A stretch of DNA of 64,000 nucleotides from Engraulis encrasicolus (lineage: Eukaryota > Chordata > Actinopteri > Clupeiformes > Engraulidae), in the NCBI RefSeq assembly GCF_034702125.1, contig NC_085860.1:53348125-53412124 (forward strand), read 5' to 3'. Below, piece after piece: positions 38,044 to 49,079 of the stretch. The notes below the pieces were generated by a model. The model was not told the DNA's origin, did no database searches, and saw only the letters and a list, made by a program, of their open reading frames with translations. Each line of letters starts with the position of its first letter. The first letter of the stretch is position 1. Position numbers and translations under genes: made by a program.

Positions 38044-38900
38044 CATATCATGTGTTCTGCATGGATGGGTACTTTTCAAGGGCGTATCATGATGCTGCCT
38101 CTTTATATTGCGATACAGTATCGTGACTGTGTATCACCATTTCTCGGTTCGATACAGTATCGTTACAGCCCTCTTTACTACGTGCCACAAATATCTACTG
38201 TTTCTTCACTGAAAACCACCCAATAGTCTTACTTCAGAAGCGGTGACTGCCCTCCTGTTGGTAACTTCAGCCAATTTCAACATGCAGTTTAGTCAGTGAG
38301 GAACGGTAGCCTACCATGACCCCCACAACAACAAAAATCCATATGATGTTTTTTTTTTTAAATAAGAATTTGAGTGATAACAGTAATATAACTCACTACC
38401 ACTATACTTCACATCATATTGTATATGACGCCAGAATGCTCAATGCATTCTAGTAGTACACTGCCAAGACCTCTAGAGCCATGATTCAGTTGGTTATCAT
38501 AGCTTATGATATACGATACCATATGAAAGCTTGGAGTCTGTTGTATACATATATTACACGGTATTTGGTGTACCTATTTGCATAGCAACAGTTGCTACTA
38601 CTAGGCAAAACATCTTCCTTAGCAACCAGCATCAGTGATACAGTTCCTCTGCGATTCCATTGTGCTATGATGTCTGAATCTAGACCGCTTTTCCAAAATG
38701 CCACATGACTTTTTAACCTTCAAGATGTCCTCAATAAGAATTTGAGTGGTAACAGTAATATAACTTATTCCCAATATACTTTTTTTTACATCGTACTGTA
38801 CATGACCCCAGAATGCTCTATAGGCCTACGTTTTAGTTCTATGTAGTAGTAAACCATGTTTCTTCCAATTGTTGCATTCCTCCAATACTAGTGGCTGTCC

Positions 38901-39000
38901 NNNNNNNNNNNNNNNNNNNNNNNNNNNNNNNNNNNNNNNNNNNNNNNNNNNNNNNNNNNNNNNNNNNNNNNNNNNNNNNNNNNNNNNNNNNNNNNNNNNN
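38901..39000. other. assembly gap (100 N)
   Basis: Exactly 100 unknown bases, the conventional size for a gap of unknown length. The 31-32 bases on each side are the same sequence apart from one base. Confidence 0.99.
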
Positions 39001-39961
39001 TCCAATATGTTGCATTCCTCCAATACTAGCTGGCTGTCCCCCAACGCGTATCACACAGTGATCCCAGTCCGAACCAGAGGGATCCGAAAGGAAACTCAAT
39101 GGCCCTCATTTATCAAAGCAGCGTACGACGAGAATCATGCGCACGTCGTGCGTACGTTCTTTTTCTACGACCAGTTGGCATTTATCAAATCTCATTGTAA
39201 GCGGAGGAAAGATGAAATCCTACGACTGCTCTCAGACGGTGTACGCCATTTTCAAGTTGGACTTGAGATGACTATGATCACCAACTTGAGCAGCAGTTGT
39301 AGCGCAACAACTCATTATCACAAATACAGTATGTTGCCCACATAATTACAAAATGTTTTTACATTGTATATTTTGGCTATAAGCCAACTTCTAGATGTTT
39401 GAATTGGTGCACCCTTCCTGGGAGCGCTGCGTTAATTTGGCATAGGCAAAGAAGAACTGCAAGAGACATCTAATTTGTGATTTTACGTGATGTGTGAACA
39501 ATCGCGCAATATACAGCCGCATATTGGAATGTGCCTTCAGTCGTGGGATCAAAGGGAGCCGACGTTTTAACAGCTGGGAGTTCAGGCGCACATCAATCAA
39601 TACTAGAGATGCACCGGATCCTGATTTTTAGGATCCTGCCGGATACCGGATCCACTGCTTGAGATCCTGCCGGATCCGGAACCGGATACCGGATCCTACG
39701 AAAGGGTTGAAACACAGCCAACTCACACACGTGGGCCATTTTTATTACATTGGCCCAAACTATTTTTAAGACTTATTGGCTTACTGCCACACTGCCTTCA
39801 ACGGCCGCTTCCAAAGGGCTTTCACTCCATGCAGCGATTGGGGTTGTGAAAGACTGACTGAAAAGTCTAGGCTACGTTAAAAGTAGAGATGCCCCAGATC
39901 TTGATTTTTAGGTAACTGCCGGATACCGGATCCACTGCTGAAGATCCTGCCGGATCCGGAT

Positions 39962-40812
39962 AGTCACGGACAGAAGAGGACCCAAGAGCGCAAGTTCAAA
40001 TTCAGAGTTCTTTATTAAAGGTTTCAGGGGGGAAGAGGAGTGAGATGATCGTGGGGTCTTGGGATGTTCCGGTTCCAGGGGTGCTAGGAGTGCCAGGGGT
40101 GTCAGGGGTTCCAGGGGTGCTTGGGGGCTCTGGGGTATTTCAGGGTCCTGTGGGTTACCTGGGGCTCCGGGGGTCACCAAGTGTCCGGGGGTTTCCAGTC
40201 CAAAGTGCCTAGTGTGTGTGTCCCCCAGTGGTCGAGCGGCGTGTCGGGCTGAGGGTGGTGAAGCGTCTGGGCTTGCTCATCTGGTGGTCGGAGAACTGGG
40301 GGAACACACACACAACAGCAATATGAACAGCAGGCAGAAGTACAGACCAGGGCTAGGCAATAATCGTGGTGAGAGACAGAAGGCAGAATCGAGTTACCGG
40401 AGGGGCTGAAGATCAGAGAGTAGTCGAGGTCCAGAAGGCAGGTCGGGATAGTCGGGGCAGTAGAACAGGGAGGCAGTCAAGAGGATCGGAATCAGACAGG
40501 AGTCAGAGCGTAGACAGGCAGGTTACAGGTCCAGGTTTGAAGACGATCTGACAGGGCTTGGCTGAAAAACAGGGCTTGATATACTGGGAGAGGTTAGTGG
40601 GGAAATGCAGTGCAGCTGGCAGAGTAATTAGAACAGAGTGAGGCAAGGTGAGGATGGTGAGTGGGAAATGCAGTGCAGCTGGCCAGGTAACAAGAGCAGA
40701 GCAGGGCGGAGCCAGGTGGAGCTCGTTAGGCAGAGTAGGGAGAGAGTGAGCAGAGTGGCAGAGAATTGAATGCAATTAAGGTTGCTACCAGGGAGAGAGA
40801 GTGCTCATGACA
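39962..40812 (-). repeat. 3' LTR of the Gypsy element (851 bp)
   Basis: In element sense it runs TGTCATGAG to CCGTGACT; the last base differs from the CCGTGACA end of the 5' LTR. Just inside it, 40813-40825 in sense reads GGAGGGGGGGTCC, the polypurine tract. Confidence 0.95.
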
Positions 40813-40892
40813 GGACCCCCCCTCCAAGGGACGGCCCCAGAAGTCCCAAGAATAACATCATGCCGGGAGGGTGGAGGGGAGCAGGCGGCGGG

Positions 40893-41774
40893 TCAGAACT
40901 CCTCCGAGCGGTCCGAGTGAATATCCTCATCCTCAGAAGGAGCTGGAGGGCCACGGTCGGGAGACAGGACAGGCACTGAGACAGGAGCAGGGTCAGGCAC
41001 AGGACAGGAAGCAGGGCGGGCAGGACGGCTAGGGACCCCTCTTGGACGGCCCCTACGGATTGCAGGCTGATCAGGATGTAGTCGGTGGAAGTCAGTGATG
41101 AGGGTCCGGTCCACTATCCTCCTGGCCGGGATCCAGGTCCTCTCCTCTGGACCATATCCCTCCCAGTCAACGAGGTACTGGAGACCCCTACCCCTTCGCC
41201 TAGAGCGGAGCAGCCGCCGGACGGTGAAGACAGGACCACCATCTACGAGGCGCGGAGGAGGTGGCGCCGGAGCTGCAGGGACCAGGGGACTTTCATGGAC
41301 CGGCTTGACCTTGGAGACGTGGAAGGTGGGGTGGACCCGCATGGAAGCGGGCAACTGAAGTCGGACCGCCGTTGGACTGATGACTTTCTGCACAGGAAAA
41401 GGACCAATGAAGCGAGGGGCCAGCTTTCGTGATTCAACCCGCAGCGGCAGATCCCGGGCAGACAGCCAGACCTTCTGACCAACCCGGTAAGCAGGTGCTG
41501 GGGTCCTCCGTCGGTTGGCACCGACGGCGTAGCTGGTTCCAGACTTCAGGAGCACAGTGCGAGCCTGGGCCCAAGTGCGGCGGGCAGCGGCGGGCATACG
41601 CAAGAGCAGACGGACAGGTGGCATCCGCTTCCTGGCTGGCAAACAGTGGAGGTTGATACCCGTAGACACACTGAAAGGGGGAGAGCCCGGTGGAGGAACT
41701 GGTGAGTGAATTATGGGCATATTCCACCCAGAGCAGGTGTTGAGCCCAGGCCCGGGGATTTTGGGAGGCCACAC
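40893..41774 (-). CDS. Gypsy integrase C-terminus and chromodomain
   Basis: An open frame of 293 residues overlaps the main pol frame in another phase. The first part, [12 protein letters not shown], leads to [15 protein letters not shown] and FIGPFPV, the usual DNA-binding region of Gypsy integrases. A Pro-rich linker follows, then a chromodomain with [17 protein letters not shown], which targets integration to marked chromatin in this group. The C-tail is Arg/Pro-rich. It belongs to the same polyprotein as the frame at 41434-43962. The frame change lies near 41570-41650 and is either a disabling change or a sequence error. Confidence 0.9.
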   Translation of the reverse strand: MWPPKIPGPGLNTCSGWNMPIIHSPVPPPGSPPFSVSTGINLHCLPARKRMPPVRLLLRMPAAARRTWAQARTVLLKSGTSYAVGANRRRTPAPAYRVGQKVWLSARDLPLRVESRKLAPRFIGPFPVQKVISPTAVRLQLPASMRVHPTFHVSKVKPVHESPLVPAAPAPPPPRLVDGGPVFTVRRLLRSRRRGRGLQYLVDWEGYGPEERTWIPARRIVDRTLITDFHRLHPDQPAIRRGRPRGVPSRPARPASCPVPDPAPVSVPVLSPDRGPPAPSEDEDIHSDRSEEF

Positions 41775-43962
41775 ACCTCAGTGCCTTCTCCAGCTCCTGG
41801 TTCATGCGTTCAGTCTGGCCGTTTGACTGCGGGTGGAATCCAGACGATAGGCTGGCGGTGGCCCCAAGGAGATGACAGAACTCCTTCCAAAAGGTTGCTG
41901 AGAATTGCGGGCCCCGGTCTGACACTATATCCTGGGGTAGGCCATGGATACGAAACACATGTTCCAGGACCACCTGGGCGGTCTCCTTAGCAGAGGGTAG
42001 TTTGGGAAGGGGCACGAAGTGGGTCATCTTACTAAAGCGGTCAACAATGGTAAGGATGACTGTGTGTCCGTCAGAGGGCGGAAGGCCCGTAACAAAGTCC
42101 AGCGAAACGTGGGACCAGGGCCTCTTGGGTATGAGTAGGGGTTGCAGCAACCCAGCAGGAGGCTGGTTGGGGGTCTTGTTTCGGTTACAAGTGGGACAAG
42201 CTCGGATGAATTCTCGGACATCCCGTCTCATCCGCCGCCACCAGAACCGCTGGCGGACCAGATGAAGGGTGCGAGTGATGCCGGGATGACAGGCCAGACG
42301 GGATTCGTGCCCCCACTGAATCACAGGTGACCTGAGATTTGCTGGAACAAACAGACGGTTGGGGGCGCTGGTGCTTGGGCCTGGCTGGTCCCGAAGAGCC
42401 TCCATGACCTGCTTCTCGATCTCCCAGGTGAGGGCCGCTACGACAAAGTGGCTGGGAAGAATGGGGGCTGTCATGGCGGTGGTCTCGTCCTTCTGAAACA
42501 TCCGGGAAAGAGCATCAGGTTTGATGTTGCGAGATCCCGGGCGGTAGGAGAGCGTGAAATTGAAGCGCGTAAAGAACAGAGACCACCGCTGTTGACGGGA
42601 GTTCAGCCTCCTGGCTGTTTGGATATACTCCAGGTTTTTGTGGTCTGTCCACACTACGAATGGTTCCTTTGACCCCTCTAACCAGTGCCGCCATTCTTCA
42701 AGGGCGAGCTTGACAGCCAACAGCTCGCGGTTCCCAATGTCGTAGTTGCATTCGGCAGGGGTTAGCCGACGGGAGTAGAAGGCACAGGGGTGCATCTTGC
42801 CATCCTCAGCTGCTCTTTGAGAAAGCACTGCACCCACTCCCACGTCCGAAGCATCTACCTCCACCACAAACTGCCTTGCTGCATCTGGCATCTGGAGGAT
42901 GGGAGCAGAAGTGAAACATGTCTTGAGGATATTGAAGGCCTTATCAGCAGCTGATGTCCATTGGTACGGTTGTTTAGTGCTGGTTAGCGCAGTGAGGGGT
43001 GCAGCCACTGTGCTATAGTTTCTGATGAATCTCCTATAAAAGTTGGCAAAGCCCAGGAACTGTTGCAACTTTTTCCGAGACTCAGGAACTGGCCAGGAAG
43101 TGACAGCCGACACCTTCGTGAGATCCATCTGAATGCTGCCCTCGGTCACCACATACCCCAGGAATGAAACGGTTTTGGCATGGAACTCGCACTTCTCTGC
43201 CTTCACGAAAAGAGAGTTCTCCAGCAGGCGGCGCAGGACCAACTGGACGTGGTGCGTGTGTTCTGACAGAGTCTTTGAGAATATTAAAATATCGTCAAGG
43301 TACACAAATACGAACGTATTTAGCATGTCCCTGAGGATATCATTCACTAGGGCTTGAAAAACTGCTGGGGCATTGGTGAGGCCGAAGGGCATGACGAGAT
43401 ATTCATAGTGGCCGGTTGGTGTGTTGAACGCTGTCTTCCATTCGTCTCCCTCCCTCATCCGCACCAGATGGTAGGCATTGCGAAGGTCCAGCTTTGTGAA
43501 TACAGTGGCTCCCTGCAGCAGTTCGAAGGCAGACGAAAGTAAGGGCAGTGGGTAGCGATTCTTAACCGTGATGTCGTTCAGACCCCGGTAATCTATGCAT
43601 GGACGAAGAGAACCGTCCTTCTTGCCGACAAAGAAGAATCCCGCTCCTGCGGGGGAAGATGACGGTCTAATTATCCCGGCGGCAAGAGAGTCATNAATGT
43701 AGTCCTCCATGGCCTTTCTTTCCGGGGCTGACAGTGAATACAGACGACCCTTGGGAGGTGCTGTGCCAGGCAGGAGATCAATCGCGCAGTCATAGGGTCT
43801 GTGTGGGGGTAGAGATGTCGCCTTGGATTTGTTGAACACCTCTTTCAGGCTGTGGTAACAGGCCGGAACATTGGATATGTCGGGGGTAGCGCTAGGTCTT
43901 TCCCGGTGAACGGGCAGGGTGGCCCCCCCTTTAAACAGGTCTGGTGACAACTCCTTCCCCAC
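41434..43962 (-). CDS. Gypsy pol: reverse transcriptase, RNase H, integrase core
   Basis: The frame has 842 codons; the first is a GTG inside the polyprotein, not a true start. [11 protein letters not shown] near residues 157-165 and the catalytic YLDD at 221-224. RNase [14 protein letters not shown] near 368-380 and WTDHKNLEY near 438-446. Integrase: zinc-binding H552/H559 and C589/C592, then D622, D682 and E718 with 35-residue spacing (DDE). All key residues are present. One unknown residue at 90 comes from the N at 43695. It is joined upstream to protease by a frame change near 43950 beside a G run. Confidence 0.95.
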   Translation of the reverse strand: MGKELSPDLFKGGATLPVHRERPSATPDISNVPACYHSLKEVFNKSKATSLPPHRPYDCAIDLLPGTAPPKGRLYSLSAPERKAMEDYIXDSLAAGIIRPSSSPAGAGFFFVGKKDGSLRPCIDYRGLNDITVKNRYPLPLLSSAFELLQGATVFTKLDLRNAYHLVRMREGDEWKTAFNTPTGHYEYLVMPFGLTNAPAVFQALVNDILRDMLNTFVFVYLDDILIFSKTLSEHTHHVQLVLRRLLENSLFVKAEKCEFHAKTVSFLGYVVTEGSIQMDLTKVSAVTSWPVPESRKKLQQFLGFANFYRRFIRNYSTVAAPLTALTSTKQPYQWTSAADKAFNILKTCFTSAPILQMPDAARQFVVEVDASDVGVGAVLSQRAAEDGKMHPCAFYSRRLTPAECNYDIGNRELLAVKLALEEWRHWLEGSKEPFVVWTDHKNLEYIQTARRLNSRQQRWSLFFTRFNFTLSYRPGSRNIKPDALSRMFQKDETTAMTAPILPSHFVVAALTWEIEKQVMEALRDQPGPSTSAPNRLFVPANLRSPVIQWGHESRLACHPGITRTLHLVRQRFWWRRMRRDVREFIRACPTCNRNKTPNQPPAGLLQPLLIPKRPWSHVSLDFVTGLPPSDGHTVILTIVDRFSKMTHFVPLPKLPSAKETAQVVLEHVFRIHGLPQDIVSDRGPQFSATFWKEFCHLLGATASLSSGFHPQSNGQTERMNQELEKALRCVASQNPRAWAQHLLWVEYAHNSLTSSSTGLSPFQCVYGYQPPLFASQEADATCPSALAYARRCPPHLGPGSHCAPEVWNQLRRRCQPTEDPSTCLPGWSEGLAVCPGSAAAG

Positions 43963-44390
43963 TCACGGACTGTTCCTGTCTCCCAGTCGATGTGGGGGTT
44001 GTGCTGACGGAGCCACGGGTATCCAAGAATGAGTGGTTGGCCAGGTGAGTGTAGGAGGTGAAACTGGATGGACTCCTGGTGGTTTCCTGACAGCAGGATT
44101 GTCACAGGGGTGGAGATATGAGTGACAGTACCAAGATGATGCCCATCCAGGGCTCGTGCAGGAATGGGTTGTGTCAGTTGATGATGGTTCACGCCCAGTT
44201 GCCGTGCAAGCTCAGGGTCCATGATGTTTGCTTCGGCTCCGGAATCCACAAGGGCGGCCAATGTATGAGTCTTGTCAGAAAGCTGAAGGCGGAGATGAAG
44301 CAGGGTTTTTCGGATGGAGGGAGACTGAAGATTTGTTGAGCTCACCCGGATCTCCCCTACACCTGGTGAGCTGCGGCTTTTCCCGGACAA
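43845..44390 (-). CDS. Gypsy aspartic protease region
   Basis: A frame of about 180 residues with the catalytic [10 protein letters not shown] (near residues 48-57) and ILGYPWL near 121-127 matches retropepsin-like proteases that cut the polyprotein. It overlaps the end of gag in a different phase by 34 bases. The tail after [10 protein letters not shown] runs out of the pol frame. Confidence 0.88.
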   Translation of the reverse strand: MSGKSRSSPGVGEIRVSSTNLQSPSIRKTLLHLRLQLSDKTHTLAALVDSGAEANIMDPELARQLGVNHHQLTQPIPARALDGHHLGTVTHISTPVTILLSGNHQESIQFHLLHSPGQPLILGYPWLRQHNPHIDWETGTVREWGRSCHQTCLKGGPPCPFTGKDLALPPTYPMFRPVTTA

Positions 44391-45515
44391 GTGGCGACAC
44401 GGTGACTTTCACCACCACAGTAGAGGCAAAGGTTGGAGCTTAGACGGCGCCGACGCTCCTCGGGAGTCAGAGAGGCACGGCCAATCTCCATGGGCTCAGG
44501 CTGATTGAGTCGGCTTTGGGACTTGACAGGCAGGGGCTGGACAGAGGCGGTATCGACCTGAGTGCGGATGGCAGGTTGACTGAGACGGCCCTTCTCCCTC
44601 CCCCGGGTCTGTATACGGCGGTCAATGCGGACGGCAAGGTCAATGGCGGCATCAAGCGTTGAGGGCGGGTCATGGGAAACAAGCGCGTCTTTGATATAGT
44701 CTGCCAGGCTATGGAGGAAGGCTTGCACCAGTGCCTCTGGGTTTAAACGAGCTTTGACTGGCCAGGGTACGAAAGTCAATGGAGAAGTCTGCCACTGTCC
44801 GATTGCCCTGACGGATGGTGAGCAGAGCTTGTGACGCTTCGGCTGTTGGCGAGCCTAGGTCGAAGACCTTTAACATCTCCTCCTCAAAGGCACTGAAGGA
44901 GGCACAGGCTGGGGTTTGCCGGTCGAATTCCGCCGTTCCCCACAACCGAGCTCGACCGGTGAGATGTGTGATGACATACCCCACCTTGGCTCCCTCTGTT
45001 GAGAAAGTCCTGGGCTGTAGTGCAAACTGGATTCGGCAGCTGCTCAAGAATGGTCTTACTTGCTTCTGGTTGCCATCAAAACGTTCCGGGTTCCCAATCT
45101 TGGGTTCAGGAGTGTGGGGATCTGGTGGCAGCACTGCCGGGCCTGCAGCATTGGGACCTCCAGCGGAGGGATGAAGGAGTGTCGGTGGTACAGGAACAGA
45201 AGGACCAGGGGGGGGTGCAGGTGGAGTAGCCGGGTTTGAGAGTAGTTGCAGGGCTTGGGCTAGCTGTTGTTGCTGCAGTTGGAACTGTTGCTGTTGTAGC
45301 TGAATCTGTTGCTGCTGCTGCTGAAACTGTTGCTGCTGCTGCTGGATCTGTTGTTGCTGCTGGTTGAATTGCTGTTGTTGTTGGTTGCCTAGCTGGAGAA
45401 GGGAAGCGATGTCGCCAGCCATCCGATTTATGTCTCCCTCAGAGCGTTCCAGTCGCTGTAGGGCAGTCATCTCTGGCTCTTCTTCCATCGTGGTCAGGGA
45501 GTGCGCTGGGTCCAT
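44357..45515 (-). CDS. Gypsy gag (frame broken)
   Basis: Gag starts at an ATG 17 bases inside the 5' LTR (MDPAHSLTTMEEE). The N-terminal third has a long Gln-rich, probably coiled stretch (about residues 45-95), then a Pro-rich linker and the capsid-like region (QVRPFLSSCRIQFALQP). The frame breaks near 44750. The second frame (44357-44779) has LVQAFLHSLADYIKDAL and a CCHC zinc knuckle, [14 protein letters not shown]. Gag packages the RNA into particles. Confidence 0.92.
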
Positions 45516-45519
45516 GATG

Positions 45520-45529
45520 GTCAGATCGT
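45520..45529 (-). promoter_or_regulatory. putative self-priming primer-binding site
   Basis: In the element RNA this reads ACGATCTGAC, directly inside the 5' LTR. It is not tRNA-like (no TGG). It is exactly complementary to GTCAGATCGT at the predicted transcript start (46113-46122). Confidence 0.6.
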
Positions 45530-45531
45530 TC

Positions 45532-46412
45532 TGTCACGGACAGAAGAGGACCCAAGAGCGCAAGTTCAAATTCAGAGTTCTTTATTAAAGGTTTCAGGGG
45601 GGAAGAGGAGTGAGATGATCGTGGGGTCTTGGGATGTTCCGGTTCCAGGGGTGCTAGGAGTGCCAGGGGTGTCAGGGGTTCCAGGGGTGCTTGGGGGCTC
45701 TGGGGTATTTCAGGGTCCTGTGGGTTACCTGGGGCTCCGGGGGTCACCAAGTGTCCGGGGGTTTCCAGTCCAAAGTGCCTAGTGTGTGTGTCCCCCAGTG
45801 GTCGAGCGGCGTGTCGGGCTGAGGGTGGTGAAGCGTCTGGGCTTGCTCATCTGGTGGTCGGAGAACTGGGGGAACACACACACAACAGCAATATGAACAG
45901 CAGGCAGAAGTACAGACCAGGGCTAGGCAATAATCGTGGTGAGAGACAGAAGGCAGAATCGAGTTACCGGAGGGGCTGAAGATCAGAGAGTAGTCGAGGT
46001 CCAGAAGGCAGGTCGGGATAGTCGGGGCAGTAGAACAGGGAGGCAGTCAAGAGGATCGGAATCAGACAGGAGTCAGAGCGTAGACAGGCAGGTTACAGGT
46101 CCAGGTTTGAAGACGATCTGACAGGGCTTGGCTGAAAAACAGGGCTTGATATACTGGGAGAGGTTAGTGGGGAAATGCAGTGCAGCTGGCAGAGTAATTA
46201 GAACAGAGTGTGGCAAGGTGAGGATGGTGAGTGGGAAATGCAGTGCAGCTGGCCAGGTGAGTGGGAAATGCAGTGCAGCTGGCCAGGTAACAAGAGCAGA
46301 GCAGGGCGGAGCCAGGTGGAGCTCGTTAGGCAGAGTAGGGAGAGAGTGAGCAGAGTGGCAGAGAATTGAATGCAATTAAGGTTGCTACCAGGGAGAGAGA
46401 GTGCTCATGACA
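45532..46412 (-). repeat. 5' LTR of the Gypsy element (881 bp)
   Basis: Sense TGTCATGAG to CCGTGACA. A TATATC box lies at 46148-46153, and the AATAAA signal at 45581-45586. It is 30 bp longer than the 3' LTR because of one extra tandem copy (46230-46290, ggccaggtgagtgggaaatg block). Otherwise almost identical (an a/t change near 46211). Confidence 0.95.
46148..46153 (-). promoter_or_regulatory. LTR TATA box
   Basis: TATATC in sense lies about 31 bases upstream of GTCAGATCGT at 46122, the expected distance to a transcription start. Confidence 0.65.
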
Positions 46413-47133
46413 CGGATAGTCTGAAAAACTCTATTATCCTGCCGGATCCGGAACCGGATCTTGGATCCTGTACATCTCTAATCAATACATACAGTAATAA
46501 TTTCCCGGTAGAGTTTCGCCGTTTCGCACGACTATCCGGATACACATCTGACACGTGTGTGTCCGATAACACTTTATAGTCGTCCATTTAGATGGCAAAA
46601 GGGATATCCACCACGCCAAAGAACTGGATCGCAGGAGAGAAGCAGGGCGCAAATGAGTGCGAGGGACAGCGCACTGGACATGTAAAACTCAACTTCCCCA
46701 ACAAATGGCCTGGGCACTGTTTGTTGGCCAGTTTCACGTAGCACCCTTTTCTTGACCTCGATTACAAAAAGGTTTATCGTCATATTTTTTTTTGCAAAAA
46801 ATATAATATAGGCCTAATAATATAGATATAAAAATATCTTCATTATGTGTAACCTACTGTAGTCAAACTTTTCATTGTAACTATTTGGAAATCAATCTCT
46901 TGGCCTACCCCTTCCATATTGAGAACCGAAACACTGTCGACTACTGCTGTTGATTAGGCCTATTTACATGTGTTATTTTGTTGTCTCGTGTAACCTCGCG
47001 TAAAGCCTAATTTCAAGCTGTCAATCAACCACAAACGTAGATGTTTTAGCCGGTTTGCGTCTCTCTTTGCGTCTCTTTTGTCGCAAACTCAGGGGTGCGG
47101 TCTCCTTCCCGCCGTTGTAGAGAAGGTGTGATT

Positions 47134-47516
47134 TAGGGGTCGACCGATACAGACTTTTTAATGGCCGATGCAATACAGATTTTTTTTTCATCACCCCTGG
47201 TCGATACTCGATTTCCGATACCCGATATTTGGGGCCGATATGGGTTAAAAAAAGGTGACAAAATGACAAATATTCCAGGTCTCAAGTTAAAAATAAAACA
47301 TTATCAAATTGAGGTAGAACTTGTAACATTTAAACACCCACTCTAACAATCAAGTAAAAAATAAAGTGTCTTGGTGCTTTTAAAAAAAAAAAAAAAATGA
47401 CATGAAATAATTAATATTGCGTATCGGCCAAAACCACACGTGTATCGACCGATACACTTAAAAAATGCAAATATCAACCAGATACCGATAAATATATATA
47501 TATCGGTCTACCCTTA
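47134..47516. mobile_element. hAT-type MITE (383 bp)
   Basis: The left TAGGGGTCGACCGATA and inverted right TAAGGGTAGACCGATA are flanked by an exact 8-bp duplication, GTGTGATT (47126-47133, 47517-47524). It is inserted in the outer TIR element. Confidence 0.9.
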
Positions 47517-47789
47517 GTGTGATTATTCTAATTACGATGGTTTTCAGACGTTGGATTTATCAACAGCCGCTCGCTCTTACGATGGGATTGGAGAGGTACA
47601 CATGTTTAGTAAATCTCACGTGAGCTTCGTCGTACGACGAGATCTGCGCTCATTTCTGCAATGGTTTCTACGCAAGTTTGATAAATAAGGGCCATTGTGT
47701 GCCACAGTACACGTGTAACGTGTAACAACTCCTTTGGGTCCTCATTACATTGTATGTTTTGGGCTGGGGGCCCTTTCAGAAGACTTTGT

Positions 47790-48060
47790 CCTGGGCCCGG
47801 CCAAAGCTGTCAGCAGCCCTGGGCACATGGCTTGACATATGACTATTGTGCCGATGGTACTCAGTTGTACCTGTTTTACCAGCCAAATAACTCCATGTTC
47901 TCGGAATACATTTCCTCTTCCCGCTCCAAGCTATCCACCCTCTGTTGGCTTACCTGTCTGTGCAAAACCATTGCAAATGGTCCGGAATGCAGCAGTGTGC
48001 CTGGTATTGACTCCACACAAAACGGTGTGTACTGTTTAGTAGTTTATTTGTCAGTGCCAT
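47790..48060 (+). repeat. deleted L2/CR1-like LINE remnant
   Basis: The ATGGTACTCAGTTGTACC region (DGTQLYLFYQ-like) is followed by SEYISS-like codons and then jumps to CANPLQMVRNAAVCLVLT-like codons (47960-48015). The same internal joint is seen in the other copies. Confidence 0.65.
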
Positions 48061-48397
48061 TGCAGTGCACAATATTTCAACCATAATGTCATGACCAAGC
48101 CACGACACAAAATGTATATGTGGTAAATGCAAGTCCATTCCCTCTGTTGATCAACCTGCATTGACTATCAGCATTTGCTCGACACAAGCACAACACCTTA
48201 GGCCACGGAATAGGCCTATGTCCCTTCACAGTAATGAACTCTCTTTGGTGACGGACTACTGTGTTGTGTGCAGTTTAAGGGTGAACAAAGCAGCAGCAAT
48301 TACAGATATGATTTGGGGTCCATGTAAATGGGCTATTGTACTATTTGTAATGAAGCTATGGAGAGATAAAACATTACACTTACACTCGGATGTTGCG

Positions 48398-48656
48398 GAG
48401 GAAGAGTGCACATTACAGACCAACGTACTGTCATAGATTCGCAAACCCAGACCAGTCAAAAGAGTCAAAATGTACCGTAAGCGCCTAGCAAGCAGAATGG
48501 CATCGCAAGAACAAGAACCAAAAGGAAAGAGCCTTGAAATGATGGTCATGGTACATGAACAGGATAATGACCAGGCAGGTGGATGCAACAGGTTGGTTAA
48601 TGAACTTGACCATGGCGTTCATATGCCAAACTAAACACCACGACAGACTGGAGCCC
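48398..48656. repeat. recently duplicated segment, second copy
   Basis: Partner of 12303-12569. The 165-base ORF (48470-48634) is identical between copies. Here the flank runs on without the transposons, giving the empty sites. Confidence 0.75.
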
Positions 48657-48683
48657 ATGGTTGGAGGAGGAAAAGGCCGTCAA

Positions 48684-48770
48684 CCGGCCACGATTCCCGT
48701 TGTTAAGAGCTTCGACCGGCCACGATTCCCGTTGTTAAGAGCTTCGACCGGCCACGATTCCTGTTAAGAG
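48684..48770. repeat. 32-bp tandem repeat, three units
   Basis: ccggccacgattcccgttgt plus taagagcttcga is repeated with a 32-bp period (starts 48684, 48716, 48748). The last unit is shortened. No spacers, so not CRISPR. Confidence 0.85.
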
Positions 48771-48775
48771 CTTTG

Positions 48776-49073
48776 CCACTGGTCTGCCCTGGCTGCCAGG
48801 AGTTATTCAACACCAAACTGGGCCTGTGTCCTTTGTTGTGGATTTGCTGGACAGCAGGCAGGTGCAGAAGCACCAGGATCACTTACGTGATCGCTATGAT
48901 GCAGGAGGGGAGGAGCGTCAACGTGTGGCACACAAGGACACCACATTCAGCCCCGTAGGCTCAGCTGAAGTGCCCCAGGCACCAGAAGACGACCAAGTCA
49001 CGCCTGAAGAGCCAGCAGATCCGGGCACTCCGATAGCCCAACCAACTGCTTGGTCTCCCTCGCTTTTTTTGTA
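48776..49073 (+). pseudogene. LTR-retrotransposon integrase C-terminal fragment
   Basis: One open frame reads LPWLPGVIQHQTGPVSFVV, then DLLDSRQVQKHQDHLRDRYD and a Glu/Pro-rich tail with PEDDQVTPEEP, ending at a stop at 49072. This is the usual C-terminal end of many Gypsy integrases (WLPG, TGPVSF, HxDHLR). No other part of such an element is present, so it is a fragment. Confidence 0.65.
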
Positions 49074-49079
49074 ACTCGC

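Larger units (their letters stand above)
39962..46412 (-). mobile_element. near-complete Ty3/Gypsy chromodomain LTR retrotransposon
   Basis: The element has two LTRs of 851 and 881 bp and the 5-bp duplication CGGAT (39957-39961, 46413-46417). The gag, protease, RT, RNase H, integrase and chromodomain order is that of a chromovirus. All domains lie in one direction. The frame is broken at three points (near 44750, 43950 and 41600), and one base at 43695 is unknown. It is recently inserted, since the LTRs barely differ. Confidence 0.95.
39604..46480. mobile_element. hAT-type element interrupted by the Gypsy element
   Basis: The left end TAGAGATGCACCGGATCC and the inverted right end TAGAGATGTACAGGATCC are flanked by an exact 8-bp duplication, ATCAATAC (39596-39603, 46481-46488). 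Many ccggatccgga and ccggataccgga motifs lie near both ends. Apart from the LTR element only about 430 bp belong to it. Confidence 0.9.
39101..47693. mobile_element. outer TIR element hosting nested insertions
   Basis: The left end ggccctcatttatcaaa (39101-39117) and the right end, inverted ggcccttatttatcaaa (47677-47693), match at 16 of 17 bases. Flanking bases are also inverted (caat), so the target duplication is unclear. The type is possibly Harbinger/ISL2EU. Its own sequence is 39101-39603, 46489-47133 and 47525-47693; the rest is younger insertions. Confidence 0.75.

Noticed and set aside
40059..40409. Gly/Arg-rich collagen-like ORF (and its twin at 45629-45979)
   Set aside because: Both lie in the LTRs of the Gypsy element, antisense to it, and are identical because the LTRs are.
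48684..48770. CRISPR-like array
   Set aside because: Contiguous 32-bp units without spacers in an animal genome.
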